64,000 nucleotides of DNA from Candidatus Iainarchaeum sp. (GCA_021161465.1 JAGHAM010000003.1:1-64000), one strand, 5' to 3'. Shown: positions 35,237-44,569, numbered from the stretch's first letter. Numbers and translations: made by a program. Notes: generated by a model from the letters alone, not told the origin.

Positions 35237-37114
35237 ATGAAGATACTAACAATCCATAGTGATTTCATAGAAGTTGAGCCGAAGAAGAAGGCCATAAAGG
35301 ATGCAGAAGAAGTTGAAAAAGAGAAGAAGAGGATAGAGGAGTGCCTCGTTGTTTTCTCTGCGGTTGAGGCAGGTGATGAGGGTAACCAAGAAGAAGTGTC
35401 TGAAAAGACCGTTGGGGAGATAGCAAAAGTTGCCAGTGAAGTGAAAACAAAGCGAATTGTCCTGTACCCCTTTGTGCATCTAACATCGAAACCATCGAAG
35501 CCAGCTGTTGCTATAAGCGTGCTTGATGATGTAACTAAACTCCTCTCAAAGCAGGGTTTTGAGGTTTATAAGGCTCCTTTCGGGTGGTACAAGGCTTTTA
35601 ACCTAAAATGCAAGGGCCACCCTCTCGCAGAGCTGAGCAGGGAGATACGGCTAGGAGATGTGAAGGGGGAAGAATCCAGGGCGCTGAAGGCTGAAAGGAA
35701 GCTTAGCTCCCATTGGTTTATTCTTGATACTGATGGCAAGATGCATGAGCTGTCTATGAAGGATGGGAAAGTCAGTGGCTACGAATTTGAGGGGAATGCC
35801 AAACTGGAGAAACTTGCTGCCTATGAAATGGCGAAGAGCAGGTTGGTTAAGATGGAGCCGCCGCATGTGCAGATAATGAAGAAGTTAGAGCTTGTTGACT
35901 ATGAGGAGGGCTCAGACCCAGGAAACCTTCGTTTCCTCCCAAAAGGGAAGCTAATCAAGTCACTGCTTGAGGATTGGATTTCAGAGAGTATGGGCAACTA
36001 TGGTGCTATGGAGGTTGAAACACCTATAATGTATGATTACGAACATCCAGCGCTTAAAAACTACCTGCAGAGGTTCCCTGCCAGACAGTATGTGGTGCAG
36101 TCCCCAAACAAGAGGCTTTTCCTAAGATTCAGCGCTTGCTTTGGCCAGTTCCTGCTGGCGAAGGATGCCACTATATCTTACAAGGATATGCCTGTAAGGG
36201 TTTATGAGCTTGCCAAGAGCTTCAGAGCTGAGAAAAGGGGTGAGTTGACAGGGCTCAGGAGGTTAAGGGCCTTCACCATGCCAGATTGCCACGCGCTTTG
36301 CATAGACTTCAAGCAAGCACGGGAGGAGCTGTTGAAACGATTCGAGCTTGCGCGGAATATTGAAAGCGGTATCGGATTTGGTGTTCCAGATGATTTTGAG
36401 CTTGCCATCCGCGTGGTCAAGAGCTTTTTCGAGGAAAATGAGGACTATGTTAAGGGTTTGGTTAAGAGATGGGGTAAGCCAGCGTTGATAGAATTATGGG
36501 ACAAGCAATTCTTCTATTTCGTCATGAAGCATGAGTGGAACTTTGTGGATGCCCTCGGCAAGGCCTCCGCGCTTACAACGGACCAAATCGACGTTGAGAA
36601 TGCTGAGCGCTACGGTCTTTCTTTCGTCAATAAGGCAGGCAAGAAGGAGCACCCCCTAATCCTCCACTTCTCCCCCGGAGCAGTTGAAAGAATAATGTAT
36701 GCCCTTCTGGAGAAAGCACACATGCAGCAGGAAAAGGGAATAAAGCCTTCACTTCCTGTTTGGCTGTGCCCCACACAGGTTAGGATATGCCCGGTGTCAG
36801 AAGGCTATCTAAAGCCGGCTGTCAAGTTGCTAAAGAAGATTAAAAGTGCAGGTATACGCGTAGACATTGACGACCGTGAGCTGACCATAGGGAAAAAGGT
36901 AAGGGACGCTGAGAAGGAATGGATACCCTTCATACTGGTCTTTGGAGAGAAGGAGAAGAACGGGTCGCTCTCTGTGAGGACAAGAAATGGCAGTCAGGAA
37001 AAGTACAGTGTTGAGGGACTGGTGGACAAGATAAAACATGAGACTAAGGATATGCCATTCAGGCAATTACCCCTTCCAGAGACGCTGAGTAGAAGGCCTG
37101 TTTTTATTGGTTAG
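35237..37114 (+). CDS. thrS: Threonine--tRNA ligase, archaeal type with N-terminal editing domain
   Basis: MKILTIHSDFIEVEPKKKAI...VLYPFVHL; GAMEVETPIMYDYEHPALKNYLQRFPARQY; anticodon-binding C-terminus. Confidence 0.96.
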   Translation: MKILTIHSDFIEVEPKKKAIKDAEEVEKEKKRIEECLVVFSAVEAGDEGNQEEVSEKTVGEIAKVASEVKTKRIVLYPFVHLTSKPSKPAVAISVLDDVTKLLSKQGFEVYKAPFGWYKAFNLKCKGHPLAELSREIRLGDVKGEESRALKAERKLSSHWFILDTDGKMHELSMKDGKVSGYEFEGNAKLEKLAAYEMAKSRLVKMEPPHVQIMKKLELVDYEEGSDPGNLRFLPKGKLIKSLLEDWISESMGNYGAMEVETPIMYDYEHPALKNYLQRFPARQYVVQSPNKRLFLRFSACFGQFLLAKDATISYKDMPVRVYELAKSFRAEKRGELTGLRRLRAFTMPDCHALCIDFKQAREELLKRFELARNIESGIGFGVPDDFELAIRVVKSFFEENEDYVKGLVKRWGKPALIELWDKQFFYFVMKHEWNFVDALGKASALTTDQIDVENAERYGLSFVNKAGKKEHPLILHFSPGAVERIMYALLEKAHMQQEKGIKPSLPVWLCPTQVRICPVSEGYLKPAVKLLKKIKSAGIRVDIDDRELTIGKKVRDAEKEWIPFILVFGEKEKNGSLSVRTRNGSQEKYSVEGLVDKIKHETKDMPFRQLPLPETLSRRPVFIG

Positions 37115-37168
37115 CCTTCCTATGGTTGGGCATAGGAACTTTTTTAAATAACCTTATCTTATCATTAT

Positions 37169-39226
37169 TTGATTGTTATGGGATATTTGGATGGTCTTCT
37201 CCACAGGGCTAAAAAACCTTCACCCGATGAAAAAGGGGTACCAGCACCAGAAGTTGAACCATCACCGCAGCCATTACCAGAACCAACAGCTGCTGCACCT
37301 AAAGTCCCTCCGCCTGTTAGCCAGCCACCAAAACCCCCAAGACTGGCTAAGCCACAAGCCCTATCACCTATAGGCCCACCACCAAAACCTGCACCAGAGG
37401 CCCCCATAGCTCCTCCCACAGTTAAGCTTAACGTTGAGAAGGTCGTCCCACCAAAACCAAAAGGCCAACCAGTGCTCTCAGAGAAACCAGCAGGGTTTAT
37501 AGAGAAAATTGAGGTGCCAAAGGCTGAGGAGAAGACATTGCCAGCTAAGCAACCCTTACCCCCTGCTAACAAGCCACCAGTGAAGGAGCAAGAGGCAAGG
37601 CTTAAAGAATTACCTGAGCCAAAAGCAGCGCCTGTGCCAGCTCTGGAGAAAGAGCCACCTACACTAGTTCAGAAGGAAGCAGCACCACCCAAACAGCCTG
37701 TTGCTACAAAGAAACGAAGAGCGCCAACCCCGCCACCAAGCTTTAAGCCCGAGGATGTTCCAGAGGAAATAAAACGTGGGATGAAGGGGGACCTGCCCTC
37801 CGGCAGAAAACTGCTCGCGGCCTATGGGGTTTGTGAGATATATGAGCTGCCAGGCCACAAGAGATTATATGCTATTCCAGTTCCAAAGCCACATGGTCCG
37901 GAAAGGGAGATAATAAACACTGTAAAGGAAGCAGCGACTAGGCTCATAACCATATCCCCTGATGAGATAAAGGACCCTGAGAAGCGGTGGTCATTTTTCA
38001 AGAAAAGAGTTCTTGAGATTATGGAGTCTTCACCAGAGCTAGGTATCCCAGCGGCAAAGCTTGATTTCTATGCCGAGACGGTTGTCAGGGAGATGATAGG
38101 GTACGGCGCGTTGGATTTGTTGCTCCAAGACGACAAGCTTGAAGATATAATGGTTAATGGTCCAGACAAGCCCGCATATGTTTTCCATAGGGATTTTGAG
38201 ATGCTCCCGACAAACTTAATCTTTGGCAAGGATGAGGAGATACAAGGGGTAATTGATAGGATTGCCAGAGATGTTGGGAGGAGGATTGACATTAGGGAGC
38301 CATTGCTTGATGCAAGGTTGCCAGATGGGTCCAGAGTGAATGCAACGATACCGCCCATCTCGCTTGCAGGCTCTACAATAACTATAAGGAAGTTTAGGCA
38401 GGATCCCTTTACTGTTGTGGATTTGGTGAAGATGGGAACAATAAGCACAGAGTTGGCAGCATTCTTATGGGTTGCCGTTGAAGGGGCGTCCGCGAAGCCA
38501 GCCAACATACTTGTGGCAGGTGGGACAGCTTCAGGTAAGACCACAACACTGAACGTGTTGGCATCGTTTATACCAAGGAACGAAAGGATAATAACTATCG
38601 AGGACACTGCTGAAATACAGTTACCGATGGAGCATTGGGTCAGGTTTGAAACCAGGCCCCCAGGCATAGAAGGCCAGGGCGAGATAAACATGGATACCCT
38701 TTTGAAAAATTCCCTGAGAATGCGTCCAGATAGGGTTGTAGTTGGAGAAGTTAGGGGTGGTGAAGCTTTCTCGCTTTTCACAGCCATGAATACAGGACAC
38801 GATGGTTCCATGGGTACAGTCCACGCAAACAATGCACAGGAAACTGTTGTTAGGCTGAAGAGCCCACCAATGAACGTTCCTGAAACGATGCTTTCAGCCC
38901 TTGACATAATAATAATACAAAAAAGGATACACGACAGAAGAAAGGGCGTGATAAGGAGAGTTTCCGAAGTTGCCGAATTGTCTGGCGTTCTGGAAGGTGA
39001 ACCCAAGTTCAATTATCTCTTTGAATGGGATGCCGCTACAGATACCATAAAGGCCTCTTATGACACAAGTCAATACTTACATGAGTTAAGCAGATTCACA
39101 GGCATGTCACATACCGCCCTGCGGCAGGAGATAAGCAGGAGAGAGGAGTTTATAAAGGACATGATAAGGAGAAACGTACGGGGCATAGGTGCTGTCTGTG
39201 ATGAGGTACATAACCTAGTGGAATAA
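37169..39226 (+). CDS. Type II/IV secretion (pilus assembly) ATPase with Pro-rich N-terminal extension
   Basis: GGTASGKTTTLNVLASFIPRNERIITIEDTAEIQLP; RMRPDRVVVGEVRGGEAFSLFTAMNTGHDGSMGTVHANN; about 190 aa of Pro-rich N-terminus. Confidence 0.93.
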   Translation: MIVMGYLDGLLHRAKKPSPDEKGVPAPEVEPSPQPLPEPTAAAPKVPPPVSQPPKPPRLAKPQALSPIGPPPKPAPEAPIAPPTVKLNVEKVVPPKPKGQPVLSEKPAGFIEKIEVPKAEEKTLPAKQPLPPANKPPVKEQEARLKELPEPKAAPVPALEKEPPTLVQKEAAPPKQPVATKKRRAPTPPPSFKPEDVPEEIKRGMKGDLPSGRKLLAAYGVCEIYELPGHKRLYAIPVPKPHGPEREIINTVKEAATRLITISPDEIKDPEKRWSFFKKRVLEIMESSPELGIPAAKLDFYAETVVREMIGYGALDLLLQDDKLEDIMVNGPDKPAYVFHRDFEMLPTNLIFGKDEEIQGVIDRIARDVGRRIDIREPLLDARLPDGSRVNATIPPISLAGSTITIRKFRQDPFTVVDLVKMGTISTELAAFLWVAVEGASAKPANILVAGGTASGKTTTLNVLASFIPRNERIITIEDTAEIQLPMEHWVRFETRPPGIEGQGEINMDTLLKNSLRMRPDRVVVGEVRGGEAFSLFTAMNTGHDGSMGTVHANNAQETVVRLKSPPMNVPETMLSALDIIIIQKRIHDRRKGVIRRVSEVAELSGVLEGEPKFNYLFEWDAATDTIKASYDTSQYLHELSRFTGMSHTALRQEISRREEFIKDMIRRNVRGIGAVCDEVHNLVE

Positions 39227-39237
39227 TGTGAGTTAAA

Positions 39238-40464
39238 ATGGTCACGGATGATGAGAAGAAAGATAAGAAGCTTATAAAGCTAATAGCTGGTGAGAAGAAG
39301 ACAGAGCCAAAAGGAATAAGGAGGATAGGAACATCATCTGGGATAACTCCAACCTACAAAGAAACCAGTGTTGAAGATATAGTCAGTAGAATGGAGAAGA
39401 AGTACAAAGAAAGAGGGATACTCGAAGAAGGCGGAGTGGAACTAACCAAGGGAGAAGAGCTTAAAGAAATGGTAGTTGGTGTAACCCCTCTCCAACTTGA
39501 TAGGAGAACCCCAGATTTGCTGGTCCACGAGAGTTCGCCGTTTTTAAGATTTGTTGGTTCTCTCTACTCGACTATCAAGCCACTCAATTCTCTCAATAAT
39601 GACATATTGACTATGAGCATTTCTGAGTCTTTGCCTGTAGACCTGAATAAAGCTAACATACCCTATAGCAGCAAGCAATTTGCTTCAGTAGCTCTAGTGG
39701 TCACTATAATTGCAACTGTCTTCATGTTTTTTCTGACCACCATACTCTCACTTACTCTGTTATCCCCTATCATAGACATTTCAATTGGGGCTCTGCCACA
39801 GCCAGTTCCCATCCTGCTTAAGATAACGCTCTCTGGTCTTTTCTCGTTTGTATCTGGCGCGATGGTGCTAGTCATAGCGCTTAAATACCCGGTCATAGTT
39901 GCTGGCAAAAGAAAAACAGATATAGAACGCATATTACCTTTCGCTTTGAGGCAGATGGCAACTGAGATAAAATCAGGGATTGGGATACACGGCAGCCTTA
40001 AGTCAATAGTGCGATCTAACTATGGGGCATTATCAGAAGAGTTCGAAAGGGTGTTGAAGGACATAGAGAAGGGGAAGTCAACTGAGGATGCTCTTGATGA
40101 ACTGGTTCTCCGTTCTCCCTCAGAGAGTTTGGCCACAGCGGGTATACACATGATTAGAGCCATAAGGACTGGGGGTAACTTATCTGATGTTATATATGCC
40201 ATAGCTGATGAAGTTGCATTTAGGCTTAGGATGAAGATGCAGGAGTTTGTGAGCAAACTAAACCTAGTGAGTTTAATCTATATGATGGTTGGGGTTATCT
40301 TCCCTGTGCTAGTTGCTGTCCTGGCCTCGGTTTTCACAGCAGTTCCCACTCTTGGCCTTGGGTCAGCAATTGGGCCTGAAATGCTGTTCATGTTATATTT
40401 TGTACTTATACCAGCAGTGCTTGGTGTCATACTTTATTTCATAAAAGCTTTCCAGCCGATGTGA
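39238..40464 (+). CDS. Type II secretion F-domain (TadB/TadC/FlaJ-like) membrane protein 1
   Basis: RILPFALRQMATEIKSGIGIHGSLKSIVRSNYGALSEEFERVLKDIEKGKSTEDALDELVLR...GGNLSDVIYAIADEV. Confidence 0.88.
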   Translation: MVTDDEKKDKKLIKLIAGEKKTEPKGIRRIGTSSGITPTYKETSVEDIVSRMEKKYKERGILEEGGVELTKGEELKEMVVGVTPLQLDRRTPDLLVHESSPFLRFVGSLYSTIKPLNSLNNDILTMSISESLPVDLNKANIPYSSKQFASVALVVTIIATVFMFFLTTILSLTLLSPIIDISIGALPQPVPILLKITLSGLFSFVSGAMVLVIALKYPVIVAGKRKTDIERILPFALRQMATEIKSGIGIHGSLKSIVRSNYGALSEEFERVLKDIEKGKSTEDALDELVLRSPSESLATAGIHMIRAIRTGGNLSDVIYAIADEVAFRLRMKMQEFVSKLNLVSLIYMMVGVIFPVLVAVLASVFTAVPTLGLGSAIGPEMLFMLYFVLIPAVLGVILYFIKAFQPM

Positions 40465-40468
40465 TAAG

Positions 40469-41329
40469 ATGGAGTTATATAACTCATATGTGCGTTCCGT
40501 GAAGTTTGCGTTGGGCGATGTAGAGCCCGACTACTTGCTACTCGGCGCGCTTTTTGCATCGTCTTTAGCGCTGACCTACATTGGTGTTTTCGTTGATATG
40601 ATATTCGGTGGTTTGATAGCTGTATTTTGCTTGGATTTGGCAGTCGGTTATCCCTTGTACAAACGTTCCAAAAGGATTGCACAGATGGAGAGGGCATTAC
40701 CAGATGTAATGACCAGCATGGCAGCTACGCTTCAGGCAGGGGGTACCATAGAGAGCTCGCTTAAGGATGCAAGCCGTGGCAGATACGGGCCAATAAGCGA
40801 GGAGTTAAGGCGGATGTTGAGGGAAGTCAAGCGTGGGAAAACTTTTGAGGCGGCTTTCTCAGACTTTGCCAGGAGAACGGAGTCGGTGAACATTCAGAGG
40901 AGTGTGGATGTCATAATCTCCGCTAAGAGAACTGGTGGTGGCCTGGTGCAGGCCTTGAGGAGCATCGCTGACGACCTGAAAAACAACCAGAGGCTCATTG
41001 AGGAGAGGAAATCTATAACCCTGCTCCAGATAATCTTCATAATTGTAGCTGCTGATATCATTGGACCAGCGATTCTTGGCTTGGTTTCCGGGATTACTGT
41101 GTTTTTAGCTAGTATTGGAGGAAATGAATCTAATCCTGTCTTGGGAACAGTTGTGTTCTACCTTAAGGGATATATAGTAGTTTCAGCAATTTTCTCAGCT
41201 CTTGCAGCAGCTGTCATAAGAGAGGGAGATGTGACTAAGTCGGTTTTATATTTACCAATACTGTTAACGTTAGCATACACAATTTATGTGGGAGTTGGTA
41301 TAGTTGCAAAAATGTGGTTTGGCTTCTGA
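40469..41329 (+). CDS. Type II secretion F-domain membrane protein 2
   Basis: RALPDVMTSMAATLQAGGTIESSLKDASRGRYGPISEELRRMLREVKRGKTFEAAFSDFARR...GGGLVQALRSIADDL. Confidence 0.88.
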   Translation: MELYNSYVRSVKFALGDVEPDYLLLGALFASSLALTYIGVFVDMIFGGLIAVFCLDLAVGYPLYKRSKRIAQMERALPDVMTSMAATLQAGGTIESSLKDASRGRYGPISEELRRMLREVKRGKTFEAAFSDFARRTESVNIQRSVDVIISAKRTGGGLVQALRSIADDLKNNQRLIEERKSITLLQIIFIIVAADIIGPAILGLVSGITVFLASIGGNESNPVLGTVVFYLKGYIVVSAIFSALAAAVIREGDVTKSVLYLPILLTLAYTIYVGVGIVAKMWFGF

Positions 41330-41486
41330 GGAGAAAGCGCAGGTGTCAATAGAATACCTGGTAATAATAGGTGCAGCGATAACACTGGTGGTCCTAATCA
41401 GTCTTTTGATTAAGAACTCTTTCCTAAGGAACTGGTTGCATCTCGGTGGGGAGAACGTTAACAGAACATTGGGTAACACCACTTAG
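41304..41486 (+). CDS. Class III signal peptide-containing small pilin-like protein
   Basis: EEKAQVSIEYLVIIGAAITLVVLISLLI (DUF361-type QxSxEYL). Confidence 0.8.
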   Translation: MQKCGLASEEKAQVSIEYLVIIGAAITLVVLISLLIKNSFLRNWLHLGGENVNRTLGNTT

Positions 41487-41506
41487 ACAGGTATTCATGT
41501 GCACTC

Positions 41507-41665
41507 TGCTGTATCCACCAATTAATCCTCTAGAGTTGGTTTAGGGGCGTATTCCTAGAGTGTGTTCTCTGCTGTGCAGTCCACTAGTAAGTTCCCACTA
41601 GCTGGAACTCTTGTAGAAGGGGGCTCCATCAGTCCTGCTATGCGGTCCAATAGTAGGTTCCCACC
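41507..41665 (+). repeat. Degenerate ~65-bp-spaced noncoding direct repeats between pilin genes
   Basis: TGCTGTGCAGTCCACTAGTAAGTTCCCAC (41570) and TGCTATGCGGTCCAATAGTAGGTTCCCAC (41636), 25/29 identical; weaker copy TGCTGTATCCACCA at 41507. Confidence 0.55.
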
Positions 41666-41730
41666 TAAAACAGTGATTTGAGAACCGAGATGGCATTCTG
41701 TATATCTTAGATTACTGGCACTCAGTAAAG

Positions 41731-41738
41731 TTTATAAA
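41731..41738 (+). promoter_or_regulatory. TATA-like box TTTATAAA upstream of pilin 41782
   Basis: About 50 bp before the ATG; CTGGAGG ribosome-binding-like site follows. Confidence 0.5.
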
Positions 41739-41766
41739 TCAGAACCACATATTTTAAAGTGGATAT

Positions 41767-41836
41767 CTGGAGGCGTCAAATATGTTTAAATTAAAGGGCC
41801 AAAGAGGTCAGGGTTCCATTGAGTACTTAATGATTT
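41767..41836 (+). repeat. 70-bp near-identical direct repeat, copy 1 (RBS plus pilin N-terminus)
   Basis: CTGGAGGCGTCAAATATGTTTAAATTAAAGGGCC...GAGTACTTAATGATT; 69/70 identical to 42230-42299. Confidence 0.95.
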
Positions 41837-42186
41837 TAGCTGCAGTGCTTGCCATTGCAGTAGTGGTAGTTGTGCTTGCTACTACCTTCTTCACAAGATA
41901 CCAGGAGCCTGCGCAGGTTTCGAGCGACAAAAGTGTTTGTGGTGCCGCTCAGATACAGTTGATGAACTACTTCCAAAGATATGAAAACGCAACAGATGCA
42001 GGGGACAAGCTGAAGATAAAGTATCTGGGCAAGGTTGCAAATTGTTCGTATGTAGCTGACACTAGCAGCTTGGGTATGACTGCATCTACCTCATGTAAGA
42101 TAGGGACAACTAAGAATACACAAATAGTTGTCTTTGCTGGTATGGATGGTGGAGATGCAGTTTGTAAGGTAGCAGATGTACCTTAG
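41782..42186 (+). CDS. Class III signal peptide pilin 1
   Basis: MFKLKGQRGQGSIEYLMILAAVLAIAVVVVVLA. Confidence 0.88.
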   Translation: MFKLKGQRGQGSIEYLMILAAVLAIAVVVVVLATTFFTRYQEPAQVSSDKSVCGAAQIQLMNYFQRYENATDAGDKLKIKYLGKVANCSYVADTSSLGMTASTSCKIGTTKNTQIVVFAGMDGGDAVCKVADVP

Positions 42187-42229
42187 GGTTGCATTGGTGG
42201 TGTCATACCGAGAGTGAAAGGTCAGGTTC

Positions 42230-42299
42230 CTGGAGGCGTCAAATATGTTTAAATTAAAAGGCCAAAGAGGTCAGGGTTCCATTGAGTACTTAATGATTC
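42230..42299 (+). repeat. 70-bp near-identical direct repeat, copy 2
   Basis: Single substitution (AAAGG to AAAAG) relative to 41767-41836. Confidence 0.95.
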
Positions 42300-42616
42300 T
42301 TGCAGCAGTGGTAGCTATAGCAGCTGTGGTGATTGCTATCATGATGGGGATTCTTGATACAAAAGGGCCAGTCATCAAGAGCCAGAAGGCAAGGTGTAGC
42401 ACTAATGGAATAGAGTTGCCAAACTATAATGATTTTCCCCAAAATGCAACAGATGCGGCGAATGCTCTTTTGGTGAATTATGGTGGCAATCAGATGACAT
42501 GTGATACTACTAGTGAGCATTTAGATAGCTTAAAGGCATCATGCGAGATAGGGAATCCAGACAAGCCTTTGATAACACTTGAGGTTAATGCCACGAACTG
42601 TAGATTCCTTGAGTAA
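42245..42616 (+). CDS. Class III signal peptide pilin 2
   Basis: MFKLKGQRGQGSIEYLMILAAVVAIAAVVIAIM. Confidence 0.88.
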   Translation: MFKLKGQRGQGSIEYLMILAAVVAIAAVVIAIMMGILDTKGPVIKSQKARCSTNGIELPNYNDFPQNATDAANALLVNYGGNQMTCDTTSEHLDSLKASCEIGNPDKPLITLEVNATNCRFLE

Positions 42617-42631
42617 CCCTATGAGTATTGA

Positions 42632-42644
42632 AGCCCTTCGGGCT
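42632..42644 (+). terminator. Hairpin AGCCC-TTC-GGGCT just after pilin 2
   Basis: Perfect 5-bp stem, 15 bp downstream of the pilin 2 stop. Confidence 0.4.
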
Positions 42645-42845
42645 GATGATAGTAGATTGGTAGGTTGAACTCCCACCAAGAGAAGCGAGTTTCTTGATCA
42701 TAATAGAAAATAACTGAGCCTTAGGTTGTTGCTATTAACTCATCTGGCTAGTAACGTTGACACCTAGGGTGCTATGGTAACCTATATTATACTGGCAGCT
42801 CCACCAGGGTAAACTATTTTATACCTCTTACCCGTAAGTTAGAAC

Positions 42846-43046
42846 ATGCCTTCAATGTTGGAGTTAGTTTCGGAGGAGAAATCTCAGTCATCTCTGGAAT
42901 ACTTATACTTAACAGCGTTTGCTGTTGGCATAGTGGCGGTTGTTGCAATACTTCTGAACGATATACTATCAATCCAGGAAAGGGCAAAGAACAAGGTCAT
43001 TGCATATAAGGAAGACGTCTTTCGAATGATAAATGTAACCGGCTAG
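42846..43046 (+). CDS. Class III signal peptide small pilin-like protein
   Basis: SEEKSQSSLEYLYLTAFAVGIVAVVAILL. Confidence 0.8.
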   Translation: MPSMLELVSEEKSQSSLEYLYLTAFAVGIVAVVAILLNDILSIQERAKNKVIAYKEDVFRMINVTG

Positions 43047-43052
43047 ATTTAA

Positions 43053-43613
43053 ATGAACATCTTTTTTATGGTTAGTGCGACTATTACAGTTGCTGGTTTA
43101 TTGATTGCTAGTTATACAGACTTAAAGGAGCGATTAGTTTCTAACAAATTGAATTATTCCTTACTGCTGGCCGGCCTGCTTTTGTATGGAGTTGAATCCA
43201 TGTATACTGGTTCTATACTGCCATTTGCCTATTCACTTGGTGGTGCAACTATAGCGTTTGTCTTCTCTTTGTTCCTTTACAAAGTTGGGGCCTGGGCTGG
43301 CGGTGATGTTAAATTATTCACCGCTTTAGGGGCGTTGCTGCCCATGGCGCCAGAGCACCTCATAGGTTCCAGAGTGCCAAGCTTCTATGCTAGCTACCCT
43401 TTATTCCCTTTTTTGATAGTTGAGGACAGTGTTTTAATTGCATTCCCTTTCATAATGGCATACATCTTCTGGAAAACTTTTAGGAAGAGGGCACTTAGGG
43501 ATGATTTCAAGAAGATGGGTATAGGAGTTGTTGTAAAATCTCTTGTGCTGTCCGCGAACGCCTATGGTATCTTGGCTCTGTTGCCTCTCGCTGGTCTCCC
43601 CACCTGTTCATAA
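43053..43613 (+). CDS. Archaeal A24 prepilin/preflagellin peptidase, catalytic part
   Basis: ASYTDLKERLVSNKLNY and GAWAGGDVKLFTALGALLP (two Asp, GGD motif). Confidence 0.88.
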   Translation: MNIFFMVSATITVAGLLIASYTDLKERLVSNKLNYSLLLAGLLLYGVESMYTGSILPFAYSLGGATIAFVFSLFLYKVGAWAGGDVKLFTALGALLPMAPEHLIGSRVPSFYASYPLFPFLIVEDSVLIAFPFIMAYIFWKTFRKRALRDDFKKMGIGVVVKSLVLSANAYGILALLPLAGLPTCS

Positions 43614-43616
43614 GTA

Positions 43617-44108
43617 TTGTTCTTAATCCTCCTGGCTTTCCTGCCGAGGCAATTGTGGTATCCATCAGCAGTGATTTTGTTTGCTACTGGCTTGTTGTGT
43701 GGAAGCAACTTAACCGTGTTTATATCTCTTCTGGTTACTAGTATTTTTGGTTTCGGGTTCTTTGAAGCTATAACCCATGGGAGAAAGGCACTTCAGAAAA
43801 GGGTCCCCACAGGTAAGCTTAAGGAAGGCATGATTTCAGCTGAGTTGGTTTTTGTTGAGAACGGAAAACTAAAAAGGCTTTCTCGCTCATGGTTAGAGAG
43901 AATTCACCTTTTTGAGCCGCCGGGAACGATTGTGTCTGACCTAAGCGCAGCTGGATTAACGCCCGAGCAAATAAAAAAGCTTAAGGAGCTTAATGTCAAG
44001 AGTTTGTTAATCAAAGAATCAGTTCCGATGATACCAATACTTTTATTAGGATGTATTACATCATTAGTTCTTGGTGATTTGGTTTGGCTAATTATGGGCT
44101 TGTTGTGA
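43617..44108 (+). CDS. Archaeal A24 peptidase C-terminal-like domain (Arc_PepC-like), separated by an in-frame TAA
   Basis: Same frame as 43053 ORF; KLKEGMISAELVFVENGKLKRLS...AAGLTPEQIKKLKELNVKSLLIKESVPMIPILLLG. Confidence 0.7.
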   Translation: MFLILLAFLPRQLWYPSAVILFATGLLCGSNLTVFISLLVTSIFGFGFFEAITHGRKALQKRVPTGKLKEGMISAELVFVENGKLKRLSRSWLERIHLFEPPGTIVSDLSAAGLTPEQIKKLKELNVKSLLIKESVPMIPILLLGCITSLVLGDLVWLIMGLL

Positions 44109-44569
44109 ACGCAAAGGGCCAGATAACCATAGAATATATACTTATAATAGTCATTGCTCTTGCGATTCTTGGCTCGGTTACATTCCCTGCAGTGAATGAT
44201 ATGACAGATGCCGCTAAGGATACTTCTATGGCGGTTTTGCTCGCCTCAGCTCAGCAGAGGATAATAAACACAGCAGAGGAAGTTTCAATGGCAAGTTGCG
44301 GCTCGTTCAAGAACATATACATCTACATACCCCCGAAGTACATACAAGCGCCGAATGTCTTATGGGATAAAGATTATGTATGGGGCAATTTCGCAAATTC
44401 AAGCGGAGATGTAAATTCCATAGGCAAGCTTGGTTTCCCGGATTACATAAAAATAACTGGGAGTTGTCCCTCTGCTGTGAACAACACCTTTAAGGTTACA
44501 ATAACCAAGGACTGCACTAACTCGCGGCCGACGGCCTCTGGTGGGGTAGGGGTTGATGTTTGTACATGA
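44084..44569 (+). CDS. Class III-type pilin
   Basis: NAKGQITIEYILIIVIALAILGSVTFPAV. Confidence 0.82.
   Translation: MANYGLVVNAKGQITIEYILIIVIALAILGSVTFPAVNDMTDAAKDTSMAVLLASAQQRIINTAEEVSMASCGSFKNIYIYIPPKYIQAPNVLWDKDYVWGNFANSSGDVNSIGKLGFPDYIKITGSCPSAVNNTFKVTITKDCTNSRPTASGGVGVDVCT

Noticed and set aside
37165-37572. Gly-rich minus-strand ORF (135 aa)
   Set aside because: Reverse complement of the proline-rich region of the ATPase, which automatically yields a Gly-rich frame.
38068-39012. 314-aa minus-strand ORF
   Set aside because: Fully antisense to the conserved pilus ATPase core (Walker A/B); shadow ORF produced by codon bias.
42655-42690. tRNA T-arm-like string GGTAGGTTGAACTCCCACC
   Set aside because: Loop does not match the TTCRANNC consensus and no acceptor or anticodon arms could be drawn.
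42640-42720. Possible C/D box sRNA (TGATGA near 42644, CTGA near 42713)
   Set aside because: Spacing is too long and the internal D'/C' boxes are poor; not supportable without RNA data.
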